DNA from: Valencia hispanica
Lineage: Eukaryota > Chordata > Actinopteri > Cyprinodontiformes > Valenciidae
Direction of reading: 5' to 3'
Length of the DNA stretch: 64,000 nucleotides
Assembly: GCA_963556495.2 (NCBI GenBank)
Contig: OY747715.1
Location: 17,578,739-17,642,738 of the forward strand
Shown: positions 10,098-21,575 of the stretch, piece after piece
How positions within the stretch are numbered: the first letter of the stretch is position 1
How the letters are laid out: each line of letters begins with the position of its first letter
The notes under the pieces: generated by a model
What the model saw: the letters and a program-made list of their open reading frames with translations, nothing else
Told to the model about the DNA's origin: nothing
The model's database searches: none
Translations under genes and position numbers: made by a program

Positions 10098-11780
10098 TTT
10101 TTTAACAAACAGTATCACCCCCTATTCCCCTAGAGGATATTTTGTTGCATTGTTAGTTGTTGTATTTTTAAGTATATATATTTTTTTTCTTCAACCCTAA
10201 TGCTTTAATGTATTCAAATGGTTAAGAGTGCTTAATAATATCTTACATAAAAATTCATATTCAAATATCCCAGTTAAAAACCCCACAAAACACATTGCAT
10301 CCTTGTGGCATATTTGGTGCACAAAAACCATAATTTCAGCAAAAGTGTGTTAAGTGGTTTAAGAATCACACAAACACACAGACAAGTTTAAGTGCTTTCA
10401 GTACAATGCAACAAAATGCATATTATTCCAAGCCTATTTTTAGCATTTTAATAGGTTGCACACTACATTTTCTGATTTATAAAGACCCTTCTCTTTTTCT
10501 GTTTTAAATCCAAAGAAACATCTTTAGCATGGAATGTTGTTTTTAATTTAATCAAAACACAAAATCCAATGACAATTTAATAACTGACCCGACTAATCTC
10601 AAGGAACTGGGAAACAAGCAAAGAATGATAAGTGTTGACCTGTAGCTACAGAGATGTGAGGTAATAAAAAATGGGCATCACAGTCTTCTTTTGAAGTCAT
10701 TCTGTGGCACTTTTCATCATTTGATATCATGAAGCTTACAAAACGAGACATTTAGGCCTAACTATTACACATTTTAATTGCTCATCAGTTCTGTTCTATT
10801 AATTACTCCCAAAACATGATAACTGCACAGATGTAAAACTGACAAATCTGTCAAGAAAGAAAATGCTATATAATATAGTTATATACACATTACAAACACG
10901 GAGCAAGCAAGGAGCAGTTACTGTGGGGAGCACTTGGAAAAAATACTTCTGAAAATCTCTGGCATGAAGTGAACTTCTTCTCCATGTGGTCCAAGTCAAA
11001 GGCAAATATCAAGTCTTTGAGTTGCAAGTTCAATTCAAGTCTCAAGTCTATAATAATTGAAATAAGCCTTTTTTTCATCGAAGAACATCTACTGCAGCTC
11101 TAACCCTGTTTTGCTATTTGTCAGTAATACAAGCATGTGAGGTTTGTCCTGAGGCCCAAATTATCACATGAACATCTGATTATCTTAAAAAAAAAAAATT
11201 AAGCTGTCTTTTAATATTTTATTAGTTATTTTACAATCCACAAATCACTTAAAGGGGTGGATTTATAATTTTTTGAAAAGTGATTAATTGTAATATTTGC
11301 CCCATTGGAAAGTTAAATATGCAATTGTACTCAAAGAAGGATACATTTTGTAATGACTAAGTTAACATCAGTTTATCCCTGTCTATGTAATGTTCACTCC
11401 TTCATTATATATTGGACAAAATATGTTTTGGAGAGTGTTCTTTTCCTCACTCTGAGCTGAAGAATTTTCTTTGTTATCAAATAACAGTTATCTAAATCCA
11501 GCTTTAAAGCCTTAGTTCTTTTTTTTAAAAAGATAAAAAAATGTAGAGAGTAAATAAATGAATGTTAAGCTTCAAAATGAACAGAACAGGATGTGATTTT
11601 ACTTAAAAATGTTCAGCCATAAGGGTCCTTGTAATGTTGTAGCTAGCTTTACAGTGAGAAAAAGGTAAGTTGACTGTATGTTGTTTCCTACATGAAAAAG
11701 TAATTTAAAACATGTACTTTGACAGACATTAATGTAGTAAATATTATGAAGTTACATCTAACATAAACAGTTGTGAGCCA
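10098..11780. other. no gene or recognised element seen
   Basis: AT-rich DNA with only short ORFs (68 codons or fewer) and no repeat boundary or motif that I can support. Confidence 0.5.
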
Positions 11781-11799
11781 TTAAAAGCTCATAATCCAC

Positions 11800-12185
11800 C
11801 AATGTCACTGACTGCTAATCAAGTGCATCCTTTCACAGTAAAACAAGCGCAGCAGCTGGATTCTGTTTCTCACACATCAGCTTCCTTTCATTCCACCAGG
11901 TGGGTATTGGTAGAGTGGCCAGACAGATATGGTAACCAGCTTGAATTCTGCAAAACCATAGCTTAGAGATTCTGAGACCAGGACAAACAATTTTATGGAT
12001 TGATGGGAGAAAAAGCCCTTTTAGGCCTGAACTCAAAGGATCATATAATAGAGAAATGAGAGTCACTACACATCACATGGCTGACACTATCCCTTCTGTG
12101 TAGCATGGTGGTGGCAGGATCATGTTATGGGGATGTTTTTTTTTTCTGCTGGAGGATCTGATTGAGTACTCTGCATAGAGACAGT
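11800..12185 (+). mobile_element. degenerate Tc1-like transposase fragment
   Basis: The segment catggtggtggcaggatcat with ttatggggatgtttt (about 12102-12140) is the conserved Tc1 tract around the Gly-rich box. Upstream sequence is compatible with decayed transposase but full of stops. Confidence 0.55.
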
Positions 12186-12327
12186 AGCCAAAAAACAGAG
12201 CAATCCTGCTGCCTATCCAACCTAACTGAACTGAAAAGAATCTGCAGACAAAATAAATGTTTGAAGAACACTCCAAAACAGGTATGCCAAGTTTATAGAA
12301 GCATAGGGTTGTCTGTCTACTTCTCCA

Positions 12328-13965
12328 CACAGGGCTCCATCCTGGGGCCCCTCTTATTTATTATCTACATGCTCCCACTAGCCCAGATTATAACAACCAA
12401 TAAGATTAGCTACCATAACTTTGAACCCATCCAAACCCTAAGTAAATGCATTGAGCAAATCAATGGATGGATGTGCCATACCTTTCTCCAGCTGAACAGA
12501 AACAAAACTGAAGTAACTACTTTTGGACCTAAAGAGGAATGATCAACAGTCAGCACACAGCTTCAGTTAATACAGCTATGAACTACTGATCAGGCCCGAA
12601 ATTTAGGTGTAGTAATGGACTTAGACCTGATCCTGCAGTGTCACATAAAGGCAGTAACAAGGTCAGCTTTCTATCACCTGAAGAACATTTCTATGATTAA
12701 AGGACTCATGTCCCAATAGGACCTCGAAAAAGTAATCCATGTATTTATCTTTAGTCGGATTGATTACTGCAACAGCCTTCCCACAGGTCTGCCTAAAAAG
12801 TCAATTAGGAAAGCTGCAGCTGATCCAGAACGCTGCTGCTCGTGTCCTCACTAGAACCAGGAAAGTAGACCACATAAACCCCAGTTCTAAAGTCCTTACA
12901 CTGGCACCCTGTAGCTCAGAGAATATACTTCAAAATACTTTTACTAGTTTATAAATCATTGAATGGCTTAGCACCAAGGTATGTTGAAGATCTGCTGTTA
13001 CTATACCAACCCACCAGAACACTCAGGTCCTCTAATTCCAGTCTACTCAACATCCCCAGAATTAGAACCAAACACGGAGAAGCAGCTTTCAGTTTCTATG
13101 CTCCTCTAATCTGGAAGAAAAACTTCCAGACAACTGCAAAGCTGCTGAAACACTGAGTTCTTTAAATCACAACAAAACGTATCTGTTTAGAGCTGCCTTT
13201 GAGTAATGCTTTGATCTATCATATTTTTTGTGTATGCTTTTTGCTTTATTGCTGTTTTTACATAAAGGCAATAACAAGGTCAGCCTTCTATCACCTAAAG
13301 AACATTTCTAGGATTAAAGGACTGAAAAACTCATCCATGCGTTTAACTTTAGTCGGATTGATTACTGCAACAGCGTTCCCACAGGTCTGCCTAAAAAGTC
13401 AATAAGACAGCTGCAGCTGATCCAGAACGCTGCTGCTGGTTTTCTCACTAGAACCAGGAAAGTAGCACATCACGCTAGTTCTAAAGTCCTTACACATGGC
13501 TCCCTGTAGGTCAGAGAATATACTTCAAAATACTTTTACTAGTTTATAAATCATTGAATGGCTTAGCACCAAAGTATGTTGAAGATCTGTTATACCAACA
13601 CACCAGAACCCTCAGGTCCTCTAATTCCAGTCTACTCAACATCCCTAGAATTAGAACCAAACACAGAGAAGCAGCTTTCAGTTTCTATGCTCCCCTAATC
13701 TCGAAGAAAAACTTCCAAACAACTGCAAAGCTGCTGAAACACTGAGTTCTTTTAAATCACATCAAAAAACGTATATGTTTAGAGCTGCCTTTGAGTAATG
13801 GTTTAATGTATCATATGTTTTGTGTGTGCTTCTTGCTTTATTGCTGTTTTACTTTATATGCTTTGTCTGTTTTACTGCAATTTTTATTTTACCCCTTAAT
13901 CATGTAAAGCACCTTGAATTACATTGTTGTTGAAAGTGTGCTATACAAAATTGCATTGTTGCCTT
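12328..13965 (+). mobile_element. rearranged non-LTR retrotransposon (L2-like), 3' half of reverse transcriptase plus tail
   Basis: The translation starts with the RT motif GSILGPLLF and runs through the thumb region: NLGVVMDLDL, FSRIDYCNSL, QLIQNAAARVLTRTRK, LNGLAPRYVEDLL and RTLRSSNSSLLNIPRIRTK, then a typical fish LINE tail ending near 13965. Two rearrangements are visible. First, 45 nt carrying the catalytic YADD box are missing in frame after 12415, compared with the copy at 37493-38485. Second, the thumb region is present twice, at about 12641-13196 and 13260-13800. Further stops make it non-functional. The clade call (L2/CR1-like) is from memory of fish LINEs. Confidence 0.75.
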
Positions 13966-16900
13966 GCCAACATGAAAAGTTATTTGTACAGTATGTTTGT
14001 CATATACAGGGTCAGTTTAATTATTGCTAAGATTATTGAAATTATTTTTTCCTATTATAATAGAAATAACCTAATAAATCAAAAATGATTAATTTGATGT
14101 ACTGTAATTGTTGGCATCGAAAGATATGTGATTCTTATGGTATGATAAACTTGTGTAAACACCCCAAAGTTTTCATCACAATATTAATGTAAAAATATAT
14201 CACTTTTTTATTTTAAACACAAAAGCATTATTTTCTTGTTGCTGCTATGGACCCATGTGTTTCTGTAATAAAGTGAACAAACAAACAATATGACGTATTG
14301 ATTGTTAGGAATATGTTATCTGTAAAATTTGTTTTACTCTAATAAACTATTCTCAAAATGTTTAGGTTATTAGGTACTGCCAAGTGCAAGGGAAATAACT
14401 GACTTTCTGTGCTATTGACATCAGTGCTCAAATGTTGTTAAAAGTATGTAAACCTTTAATAAGGCATGACTTCAGTTCTTAATACAAACTATTCAACATT
14501 TTTTTGTTGATTGCTTTGGAGGTCTTCAGAGGGTAATTCATATTCACAGCAGGCCTCAGTGGAAATTTAAGAGATGTAGGAGATGACTTGTGACAGGACA
14601 CTGATATCATGTTTAAGCTCTAGAGGTTGTTTTGTTGGTCAAGTCGAAAAGCATGATAAATATAAAATCTCTAACGAAAGGACAAGCCATAGTTGATTCA
14701 TTGCTGTTTTCAATTTTGAAAATTAATAAATGCACAATGTTTCCATTATTTTGTTGCCCATTAGTGGCTTTCAAAAATATTAGGATTTATTATATAGCTT
14801 AAAGTGTCTTGGGATAAAACCCCAACATAAAAAAACATAAGCTTAATGACATAGTTTATAGAGGTTAAATAGAATAGCAATAGTTATTAGGGAGAGACTA
14901 AAAACATGAATTTGGAACTGATCCTTTTCTCTAAAACTGCTAGCCTGAGTTGTGAGTGGCAGCACTATGCAGATTCGTTTTGCAGAATAAGCATCAATGA
15001 GAAGCATTTGAAGGAAAGCAACTGAAGAGTTGAACAGATGGTCAGTAAAATTTTAATGCCCAGGCCAAACTAAACTGTTGCTGGTGGTTGGCTAAATCTC
15101 AGGGTTATAATCAGTGTTATGTAAACTGACAAGTGAGAGTGCAGCTGCTGTTGTGCGGTCTGCCTCCACTCAACAGCTCTGCTTCTGCACTGTCTCCATG
15201 CTTATGAGATGTGTTTTCATTTTAAAGCATCTGCATGTGTTGTAAGGATGTAATTGATGTAAGATGATGTGAACTAGTATGGACAGAAACCAAACAAAAT
15301 CAAAAAGAGTAAACCAGAGAAACATCCAGAACAGTGAAAGGAGACAGAGTTTTACAGTTAGTGGAATTCCCCATTTATTGGTTTATATCGGTAATCAACA
15401 GCTCCAACAACTGACTGCTGCAATTACTGCATTTGATTATTGGAGGCACTTCTTGTTATGGCCACAAGAGGCTAGCTACAATGAGCTGAAAGAAATCTAA
15501 CCAGCAGCAATGAAAAATGAACTGGCTGAATTCTCTAAATAAAAAAAGGATGGGAAGGCTTTAGGTCTTCACTGACTTTTAATGCAGTATTAACTTAGAT
15601 CCACAGAAATGACTCAAAATTTCATTTGCTCTATGTAGCTTATTGATTTTATGTAGATTTTTCAGCCATGGTAATACTGGAATATTTTTACACTGTTCAG
15701 GCCATATAATTACATATACCTAACTGGGGAGCAACCATATTCTGCTATTCCCACATGTTTATACACTTCTTTAAAAGGATTTTTGAATTTTCTTGTCTGG
15801 ATAATTTATGTATATAAAAATATGCCAAAGGGGAAGGAGTTTTAATGAATAGTCATTACTAACCTTTGCTGTAAGATATATATGTGTCTTCTTTTTTTGG
15901 TTAGAAATATTATTTCACACAAATACCAGCCTTTTCAGAACTTAACAGCTTGTGAAATGTAAATATAGTTTAATAAGTATAGCACTTTTTTATCTAGCAG
16001 AACTTCTTTAAGGTGAATCAACAAAAGTATGTTAGGTATTTAATATTTTGGTAATCTTAAATTGGTGGACAAGATTATGAACCATGGAATCGTAAGCACA
16101 TCAGTCAAAGTACTCCAAGGGAGTGAAGGACAAATGCTATTCTTCCAAAAGGCATTGCAATCATGTACACCAGCCCTCCATTATACCTTTGCAATCTTCA
16201 GTGGCTGATAAAGCATTTCATCCAAATAACTGGCACTTAATGAAATTGCTCGTAATTTGGAGAAACAGTCAATTCAACCTTGATAAAATGTCATAATGAT
16301 GTCTGAAAAATCCCAGTCATGTCTGTTAAAAGTTTATGTGTCGTTGGTTGTTCTGTTATCACTGGTCCCCACAATATCAACTCACTCAGTGTTCAGTGAA
16401 CATAACTACTGCTAACCCTTGTGCCTTGATTTCTTTTAACAATAGTGCAGTAATGCGTAATATTGTAAACATTTAATGTTCAATCCAATCCAAGAATAGA
16501 TTATCATCTTGATATTTCAAAATGCATAAAACAGGTACTTTAGTACCTGCACAACCTAAAGAGTGGCACCATTGCAGTATTTTGGAGTGGAGTTCCATTG
16601 GATTCTTATTTTCTGCATTACCTAACCCTAACTGCATGAGACACTGTAAAGAAAAATGTAATGAAAGAAAGGAAATTATAGAATCTGAACATTTCACTGG
16701 TTTCCATCCTTTCTGATTTTACAAAAAAAAATTATTCCTCTGAAATCTCAACATGTTCTTGACTCTAACAGTACATTTACATTACCTTGGAATGTACATT
16801 TACCCCTTGAAGTTTTTATTACAACAAACAGCAATGTCTCATAATGGAATTTTAATTTAATTCTAAGTTCAATTCAGTTCTGTTAAAATTTTGACATACG

Positions 16901-16984
16901 AACACAAAGAAAAAAAGGGAAAAATTGTTTTCAAGAATTTTAAGACAAGAAAATGCTATGCATTATTTTGTATTTAGCAACCCT
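13966..16984. other. no gene or recognised element seen
   Basis: AT-rich sequence with no ORF above 74 codons and no splice-bounded conserved coding segment. A decayed repeat cannot be excluded. Confidence 0.5.
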
Positions 16985-17320
16985 AAGGCAATATTTTACA
17001 TAACCACTTTTTGCTGCAGTTACAGCTGGATGTCTTTTGGGGTTGTCTCAAACAGATTTGCACATTTATTTAAATTGTTACCTATTTTATTGTAAAATAG
17101 CGCAACATCTGTTTGATTGGATAGAAAGTGTCTTTGAACATCATTTTTCAAGTCAAGTCTATAAAGTCAAGTCAAGTCTATTTAAAAAAACGTTAAATAA
17201 TTTCCTTTTATTTCACAATGGACTAATTTATCTTGGTCTGTCACATAACATCCTTATTAAATTTCCAGGTGTTCCATGATCAAATGTGAAGAGGGGTTTT
17301 GTTGTTCTTTTTATGGTTCT
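16985..17320 (-). mobile_element. degenerate Tc1-like remnant
   Basis: Contains a gctgcagttacagctg...cttttggggt segment and a ttggtctgtcacataacatcc segment. Both are landmarks of the fish Tc1 family also seen at 9608, 18395 and 57825. The interior is scrambled, with short gtcaagtcaagtc repeats. Confidence 0.5.
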
Positions 17321-18394
17321 TTTTATACTATGTATAACTTAACTGTGATTTATACTGTACAGTGCTTTGGGACTGTCTATGAAAGATGCTTTATATATAA
17401 ACTTTACTTACTTACTAACTTACTTTATGTACTATGGTTGTCCTTTTAGTCTTTAAGAAAAAACACATTTACTCCACATTTCTAAAACTATATTAAATGC
17501 TGTATGATGTTTATACATAGTTTCCGCCAAAACATACACATATATGTATTGTATGATATATGAGTATATTTTGGATGTTGTGTGTGTGTGTGCATGTACC
17601 TTTGCATGCTGGACTTGACCTCAAATGGTGAGTCAGAGAACATGCCAACTTCTGCTGATTGCAGTGACCAGCTCACAGAGGGGGAGTCTGTTTTTGTCTC
17701 CTGTAGCACCCTGATTTATTCTTCAAGACGACTGATTGAGGCAAGTCACTCCTAATTCTCTGCTGGATGCCAACAACCAACTGCCATCACAGTAGTTTTG
17801 TGTCCACTAGTAAAACTGTGGAAGGACAGGTGCACAGTAATTTAGGTCCATTAACTTCTGACAATTCTGGCTGACTCTGGTGCTTTGTTCATTAATTTTT
17901 CCTTCATTAGTGTTCTGTGGGCAGCAACAATTTGATTGAGTGAGATTGTTTAAGTGGATGAAATATACGCCAAAAGGATAAAAATCTAATCCACCTAAAC
18001 AGGTCAAGTCACAGAGCAACAGCAGTGTTACAACCCAGTGACGAAGTGAAATTTAGACAAAGAGTTGAAAAAGGTGAGAGCAAATTAGGCTTTACTGCAG
18101 TAATTGAACTGAAGTACACCTCTTATGTTTATCACTCTCTATGACCTGTTAAATGCTCAGTTAGGTGCACCCGGAGGTGTGTAGTGCTGTTACTGCCTAA
18201 ATGACAAAAAATGAAAACTAAAGTAGAACACTAACTTGTTAAAAGAAAGAAGGAACAAAATGAGACATGGGGATATGGACAAGGAATCTTAAACGTATTC
18301 AAATCTGTCTGACCTTCACTGATTTGTGCCCTGTTAATAACACACATTACTGGAGATGCACCTCTGTGCTCCTTAACTAATTTATTATCCATCA
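17321..18394. other. no gene or recognised element seen
   Basis: No ORF above 73 codons. A short (GT)n tract lies near 17580-17592. Confidence 0.45.
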
Positions 18395-19299
18395 TTGTTT
18401 ACAGTACAAAATTATTGATACTCCTCTAATTTTTTTGTATTTCTTCATGTTGCAACCTCAAGCTTTGTTCAGGTTTGGACTCTGACTGAGCCATTTTAAC
18501 ACATGAATATGTGTTGACATGAATCATTCCATCGTAGGTCTGACTGTATGTTTAGGGCTGCTGTCATGCATGTTGTCTTCTATGCAAGTCCAAAGTATTT
18601 TGCAGCCTCTCAGTTTTCTATGATTTTCCTAAGATTGCATGCAATTTACCCATATCCATCTTCCCATCAACTTGGACCAGCCTCTGAAAAAAAGACAACC
18701 TACTGTACAGCATGACACTACCAACCCCTTGCTTCACAGTTGGAATGGTGTGCTCAGAGTGGTGTGCATTCTTATTCCTTATGGCCTTTTATTTAACAAT
18801 GGCTTTCTTTTTGCCACTCTTCCATAAATGCCAAATTTGTGTATTTCACAACTAATAGTTGTTGTGCTAACAGATTGCTCCAACTGAGCTGTGAATTTCT
18901 GCTGCTCCTCTGGAGTCACCATATATATGCTATGCTTTCCATTTTAGATTATGAATTAAACACTTCTCTGTGAGATATTCACAGCTTTGGATATTGTTTT
19001 ATAACCTAACCCTGCTTTAAACTTCTGTAAATTTTAATTGCTGACCTCATTGGTGTGTTTCTAGGTCTCCATTATGATGTTTCTTCACTAAAGTTATCTA
19101 AAAAGCTCCCGAGGTCTTCACCGAGCAGCAGAAACTGAGGTGGAGTCTATTTACAAATTAGGTGACTTCCAAAGATCATTAGCTGCATTGGGTTTCATTT
19201 AGGTGTATGCGAACAAAGGTGGTCAAATGCTATGTATCCCACTATTTTAACATTTTTATCTTTAAACATTTTAAAAACTGTGTTGCCTTTGCCATACAC
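18395..19299 (-). mobile_element. degenerate Tc1-like transposon, left part (split by an LTR element)
   Basis: On the minus strand this carries a decayed transposase: + strand landmarks are cttgcttcacagttggaatg, ggctttctttttgccactct, ataacctaacccTGCTTTAA-type and the gagtctatttacaaattagg terminal region. It is interrupted at 19299. The expected continuation (cacttcacaatcatg, tggtctaccagataaaatcc, ending cttttgcaaagg) resumes at 21441-21575. Confidence 0.8.
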
Positions 19300-19591
19300 T
19301 GTCACACTGCCCTATTCACTCATTGTCCTCACCTGTCTCTCCAATCATTCACACCTGATACTACTCACCTCCTGCCTTTAAAACCCATCACTTCCTTTCA
19401 CTCAGTGCCAGATCATTACTATTGATGTCTCATGTGCCTTCCCTGCTGTCTCGTTCCTGCCCGATGTCCAGTCTCTCCGTTCCTGCCGTCGTCCTCTTCA
19501 TCATCATCATCACCATCACCTCCACCTAATAAACATCCTGCACTTCCTCAGCGTCTGCGTTTGGGTCCATACTTCACACACATCCCTGACA
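19300..19591 (+). repeat. 5' LTR
   Basis: 292 bp bounded by TGTCACACTG and CATCCCTGACA. It carries an aataaa at about 19528-19533, followed 20-60 bp later by the segment shared with the 3' LTR. The sequence after it (gaatgatccggcc) is typical of a fish gypsy group; I recognise no standard tRNA primer site. Confidence 0.85.
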
Positions 19592-19610
19592 GAATGATCC
19601 GGCCTTATAC

Positions 19611-20348
19611 ATGGACCCAGCACTCGCCCGGGAGATTGCCGCTCTGCGCCAGGACGTCTGGGCCAACTTGGCCAAGCTTGCTGCCTCTCCTCACCTTCCT
19701 GTGCGGGTCTCCGGAGCTGAGGAAATCCTTGGAGTGCTCCCTCACTTCAAGAGGGTGTTCTCCGCTCCGGATCTCGCCGCACTGCGGAGCGAGGCGGAGA
19801 GGGTTCGCCGGGAGGCGTTGGATCAGATCATCGGTCCACCCTCTCCGTCTCCACCATCTGGCCGCTGGCGGAGGTCCCGTTGCGCCGCCGGGACTGTTTC
19901 CGGGAGCGGGGAGCGGAGCGCCGCACCTTCACCGGCTGCCTGCATGGCCGCTGCTTCCTCATCGGATCCTCCGCTGACCAACGCAGCACCCCGCCTGCCT
20001 GTTCAGTGTTTCCCTGTCTGGCTGCGTCGGCCGAAGCAACATCCAAGGCGGAGGACGACTCAGAGCAGCGGTCCGCGTTCGTCGGCACAAGGTTGGCGTC
20101 CTGTTCCCCGGGGACTGGTCCTCGATGGCATGAGCCTCCATTGCCGACTCACCGCAGGCAGCGACGCCGCCGAGGTGGGGCCGCTTCCGTGTCAGTCTGT
20201 GAGCCCGTTCCAGCTCCAGTCCCAGAGCCCGTTCCAGCTCCAGTCCCAGAGCCCGTTCCAGCTCAAGTCCCAGAGCCCGTTCCAGTCTGTGGGTCAGTCC
20301 CAGCTCCAGTCCCAGAACCTGCCGTTATCGTGGCTGCTGTATTCTTAG
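19611..20348 (+). CDS. gag-like ORF of the LTR element, probably frameshifted
   Basis: The 245-codon ORF begins MDPALAREIAALRQDVW and continues with a Leu/Ala-rich helical segment (residues 1-75) like the N-terminus of fish gypsy gag proteins. After residue about 80 it becomes low complexity (Ser, Pro, Arg), and the frame seems to shift: the frame +2 relative to it holds the better-conserved continuation (19880-20374, with EPVPAPVPEPVPAPV repeats). A 24-bp unit encoding SQSPFQLQ is repeated about 3.5 times at 20201-20283. No zinc knuckle is visible. Unlikely to be a host gene. Confidence 0.55.
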   Translation: MDPALAREIAALRQDVWANLAKLAASPHLPVRVSGAEEILGVLPHFKRVFSAPDLAALRSEAERVRREALDQIIGPPSPSPPSGRWRRSRCAAGTVSGSGERSAAPSPAACMAAASSSDPPLTNAAPRLPVQCFPVWLRRPKQHPRRRTTQSSGPRSSAQGWRPVPRGLVLDGMSLHCRLTAGSDAAEVGPLPCQSVSPFQLQSQSPFQLQSQSPFQLKSQSPFQSVGQSQLQSQNLPLSWLLYS

Positions 20349-20390
20349 CAGTCACAGCGGCAGCTCTGCAGTGACCAACATTTCTCCATG

Positions 20391-20563
20391 GGTCGCTAGA
20401 GCTCCCAGGGAGGGTCAGGGAGGACCCGTCCCCGTCGCTAGAGCTCCCAGGGAGGGTCATGGAGGACCCGTCCCCGTCGCTAGAGCTCCCAGGGAGGGTC
20501 AAGGAGGACCCGTCGCTAGAGCTCCCAGGGAGGGTCAAGGAGGGCCCGTCCCCGTCGCTGGAG
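20391..20563 (+). repeat. tandem repeat of about 33-45 bp, four units
   Basis: Four units each contain gctagagctcccagggaggg (the last reads the same core) followed by gtca-ggagg-cccgtc. They lie just upstream of the 33-bp array inside the LTR element. Confidence 0.8.
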
Positions 20564-21493
20564 CCTCTTCACCGCCGACCGCTGTCGGCCGAGCCTCCAG
20601 ATTCTTCTTCTCGGCCGGCGTCCGAGCCTCCAGATTCTTCTTCTCGGCCGGCGTCCGAGCCTTCAGATTCTTCTTCTCGGCCGGCGTCCGAGCCTCCAGA
20701 TTCTTCTTCTCGGCCGGCGTCCGAGCCTCCAGATACTTCGTCTCAGCCGGCGTCCGAGCCTCCAGATTCTTCGTCTCAGCCGGCGTCCGAGCCTCCAGAT
20801 TCTACGCCTCAGCAGGCGTCCGAGCCTCCAGATTCTTCGTCTCAGCCGGCGTCCGAGCCTCCAGATTCTTCGTCTCAGCAGGCGTCCGAGCCTCCAGATT
20901 CTTCGTCTCAGAAGGCGTCCGAGCCTCCAGATTCTTCGTCTCAGCAGGCGTCTGAGCCTCCAGACTCTCTTCATCTTGGCCGACCTCTACCGGCCAGGCA
21001 TCGTCGCCGCCGACCAACCAAGCTCCTCAGTCGCTGCCTGACCTTCAGAAGAGGACCTAAGGGCTGTCCGCCCGATCTCCAGGTCCTCAAGGGAGGATCA
21101 CCAGGCCGTCCTCCCGACCGCCGTCCAGCCAGAGGACGCCATCCGGGCCATCCGCCCAACCGCCTTCCAGCAAGGGGACGCCATCCGGGCCGTCCGCCAG
21201 ACCTCCAGGTCCTCAGCTTGCCGCCACCGGGGCCGTCCGCCAGACTTCCAGGGGCGTACCCAAAAAGACTTGGACCCTCCTTCCGTGGGCCCCCTCCACC
21301 CACCCTGGCATGGGGGCTTCCTTTTTTTCCCCCTCCTTTTCTTTCTTGCTCCAAAGGCGTCTGGAATCCGCCTTTAAAGGGGGGGTCCTGTCACGCTGCC
21401 CTATTCAATTTGGGTCCATACTTCACACACATCCCTGACATACACTTCACAATCATGCACTGTTTTGGTCTACCAGATAAAATCCCAGTATAA
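20459..21493 (+). CDS. Pro/Ser-rich repeat ORF in the LTR element
   Basis: The 344-codon ORF opens with LELPGRVKEDPS-type repeats, then 11 units of an 11-residue repeat, EPPDSSSRPAS to EPPDSSSQQAS (residues 45-165), then a Pro/Arg-rich tail that runs through the 3' LTR. Because the unit is 33 bp, all frames stay open here, so the ORF length is weak evidence of coding. Whether it is translated, perhaps as a gag extension, is unknown. Confidence 0.35.
   Translation: MEDPSPSLELPGRVKEDPSLELPGRVKEGPSPSLEPLHRRPLSAEPPDSSSRPASEPPDSSSRPASEPSDSSSRPASEPPDSSSRPASEPPDTSSQPASEPPDSSSQPASEPPDSTPQQASEPPDSSSQPASEPPDSSSQQASEPPDSSSQKASEPPDSSSQQASEPPDSLHLGRPLPARHRRRRPTKLLSRCLTFRRGPKGCPPDLQVLKGGSPGRPPDRRPARGRHPGHPPNRLPARGRHPGRPPDLQVLSLPPPGPSARLPGAYPKRLGPSFRGPPPPTLAWGLPFFPPPFLSCSKGVWNPPLKGGSCHAALFNLGPYFTHIPDIHFTIMHCFGLPDKIPV
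20591..20968 (+). repeat. 33-bp minisatellite, 11 full units plus a partial one
   Basis: The unit is gagcctccagattcttcttc followed by tcggccggcgtcc. Drift is directional: early units read cggccg and later ones cagccg or cagcag, which suggests step-wise expansion. Confidence 0.9.
21389..21440 (+). repeat. 3' LTR, internally deleted to 52 bp
   Basis: Keeps the first 19 bp (one mismatch to the 5' LTR) and the last 32 bp (identical), with about 240 bp missing between. Target duplication tacac follows. Confidence 0.85.
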
Positions 21494-21575
21494 TACATTA
21501 ACATTTCTGGTTCCATGGAAACACAATATAGAAACGCTTAAAGGGACCTGAAAACTTTTGCAAAGGAGTGAATGC
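21441..21575 (-). mobile_element. degenerate Tc1-like transposon, right part
   Basis: Continuation of 18395-19299 after the LTR insertion: tacacttcacaatcatg, tggtctaccagataaaatcc, then cttttgcaaaggagtg, in the same order as the intact family. Confidence 0.75.

Larger units (their letters stand above)
19300..21440 (+). mobile_element. non-autonomous LTR retrotransposon (gypsy-type) inserted in a Tc1 element
   Basis: The element starts TGTCAC and ends CTGACA, with the 5-bp target duplication tacac on both sides (19295-19299 and 21441-21445). The 5' LTR is 292 bp. A polypurine tract (aaaggggggg, 21376-21385) lies three bases before the 3' LTR. The 3' LTR has shrunk to 52 bp but keeps both ends. 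The interior codes for a gag-like N-terminus and long Pro/Ser-rich repeats only. No protease, reverse transcriptase or integrase is present, so mobility would need enzymes from another element. GC content is far above the flanks. Confidence 0.85.

Noticed and set aside
12162..12542. 126-codon ORF as a host gene
   Set aside because: It contains GSILGPLLF and continues into LINE thumb sequence, so it is a retrotransposon fragment with its catalytic box deleted.
20201..20968. CRISPR-like array
   Set aside because: The repeats are directly adjacent coding minisatellite units with no unique spacers, in a vertebrate LTR element.
20371..21354. Other long ORFs over the 33-bp array (194 codons on +, 103 and 127 codons on -)
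   Set aside because: A 33-bp unit keeps every frame open, so these are by-products of the tandem repeat.
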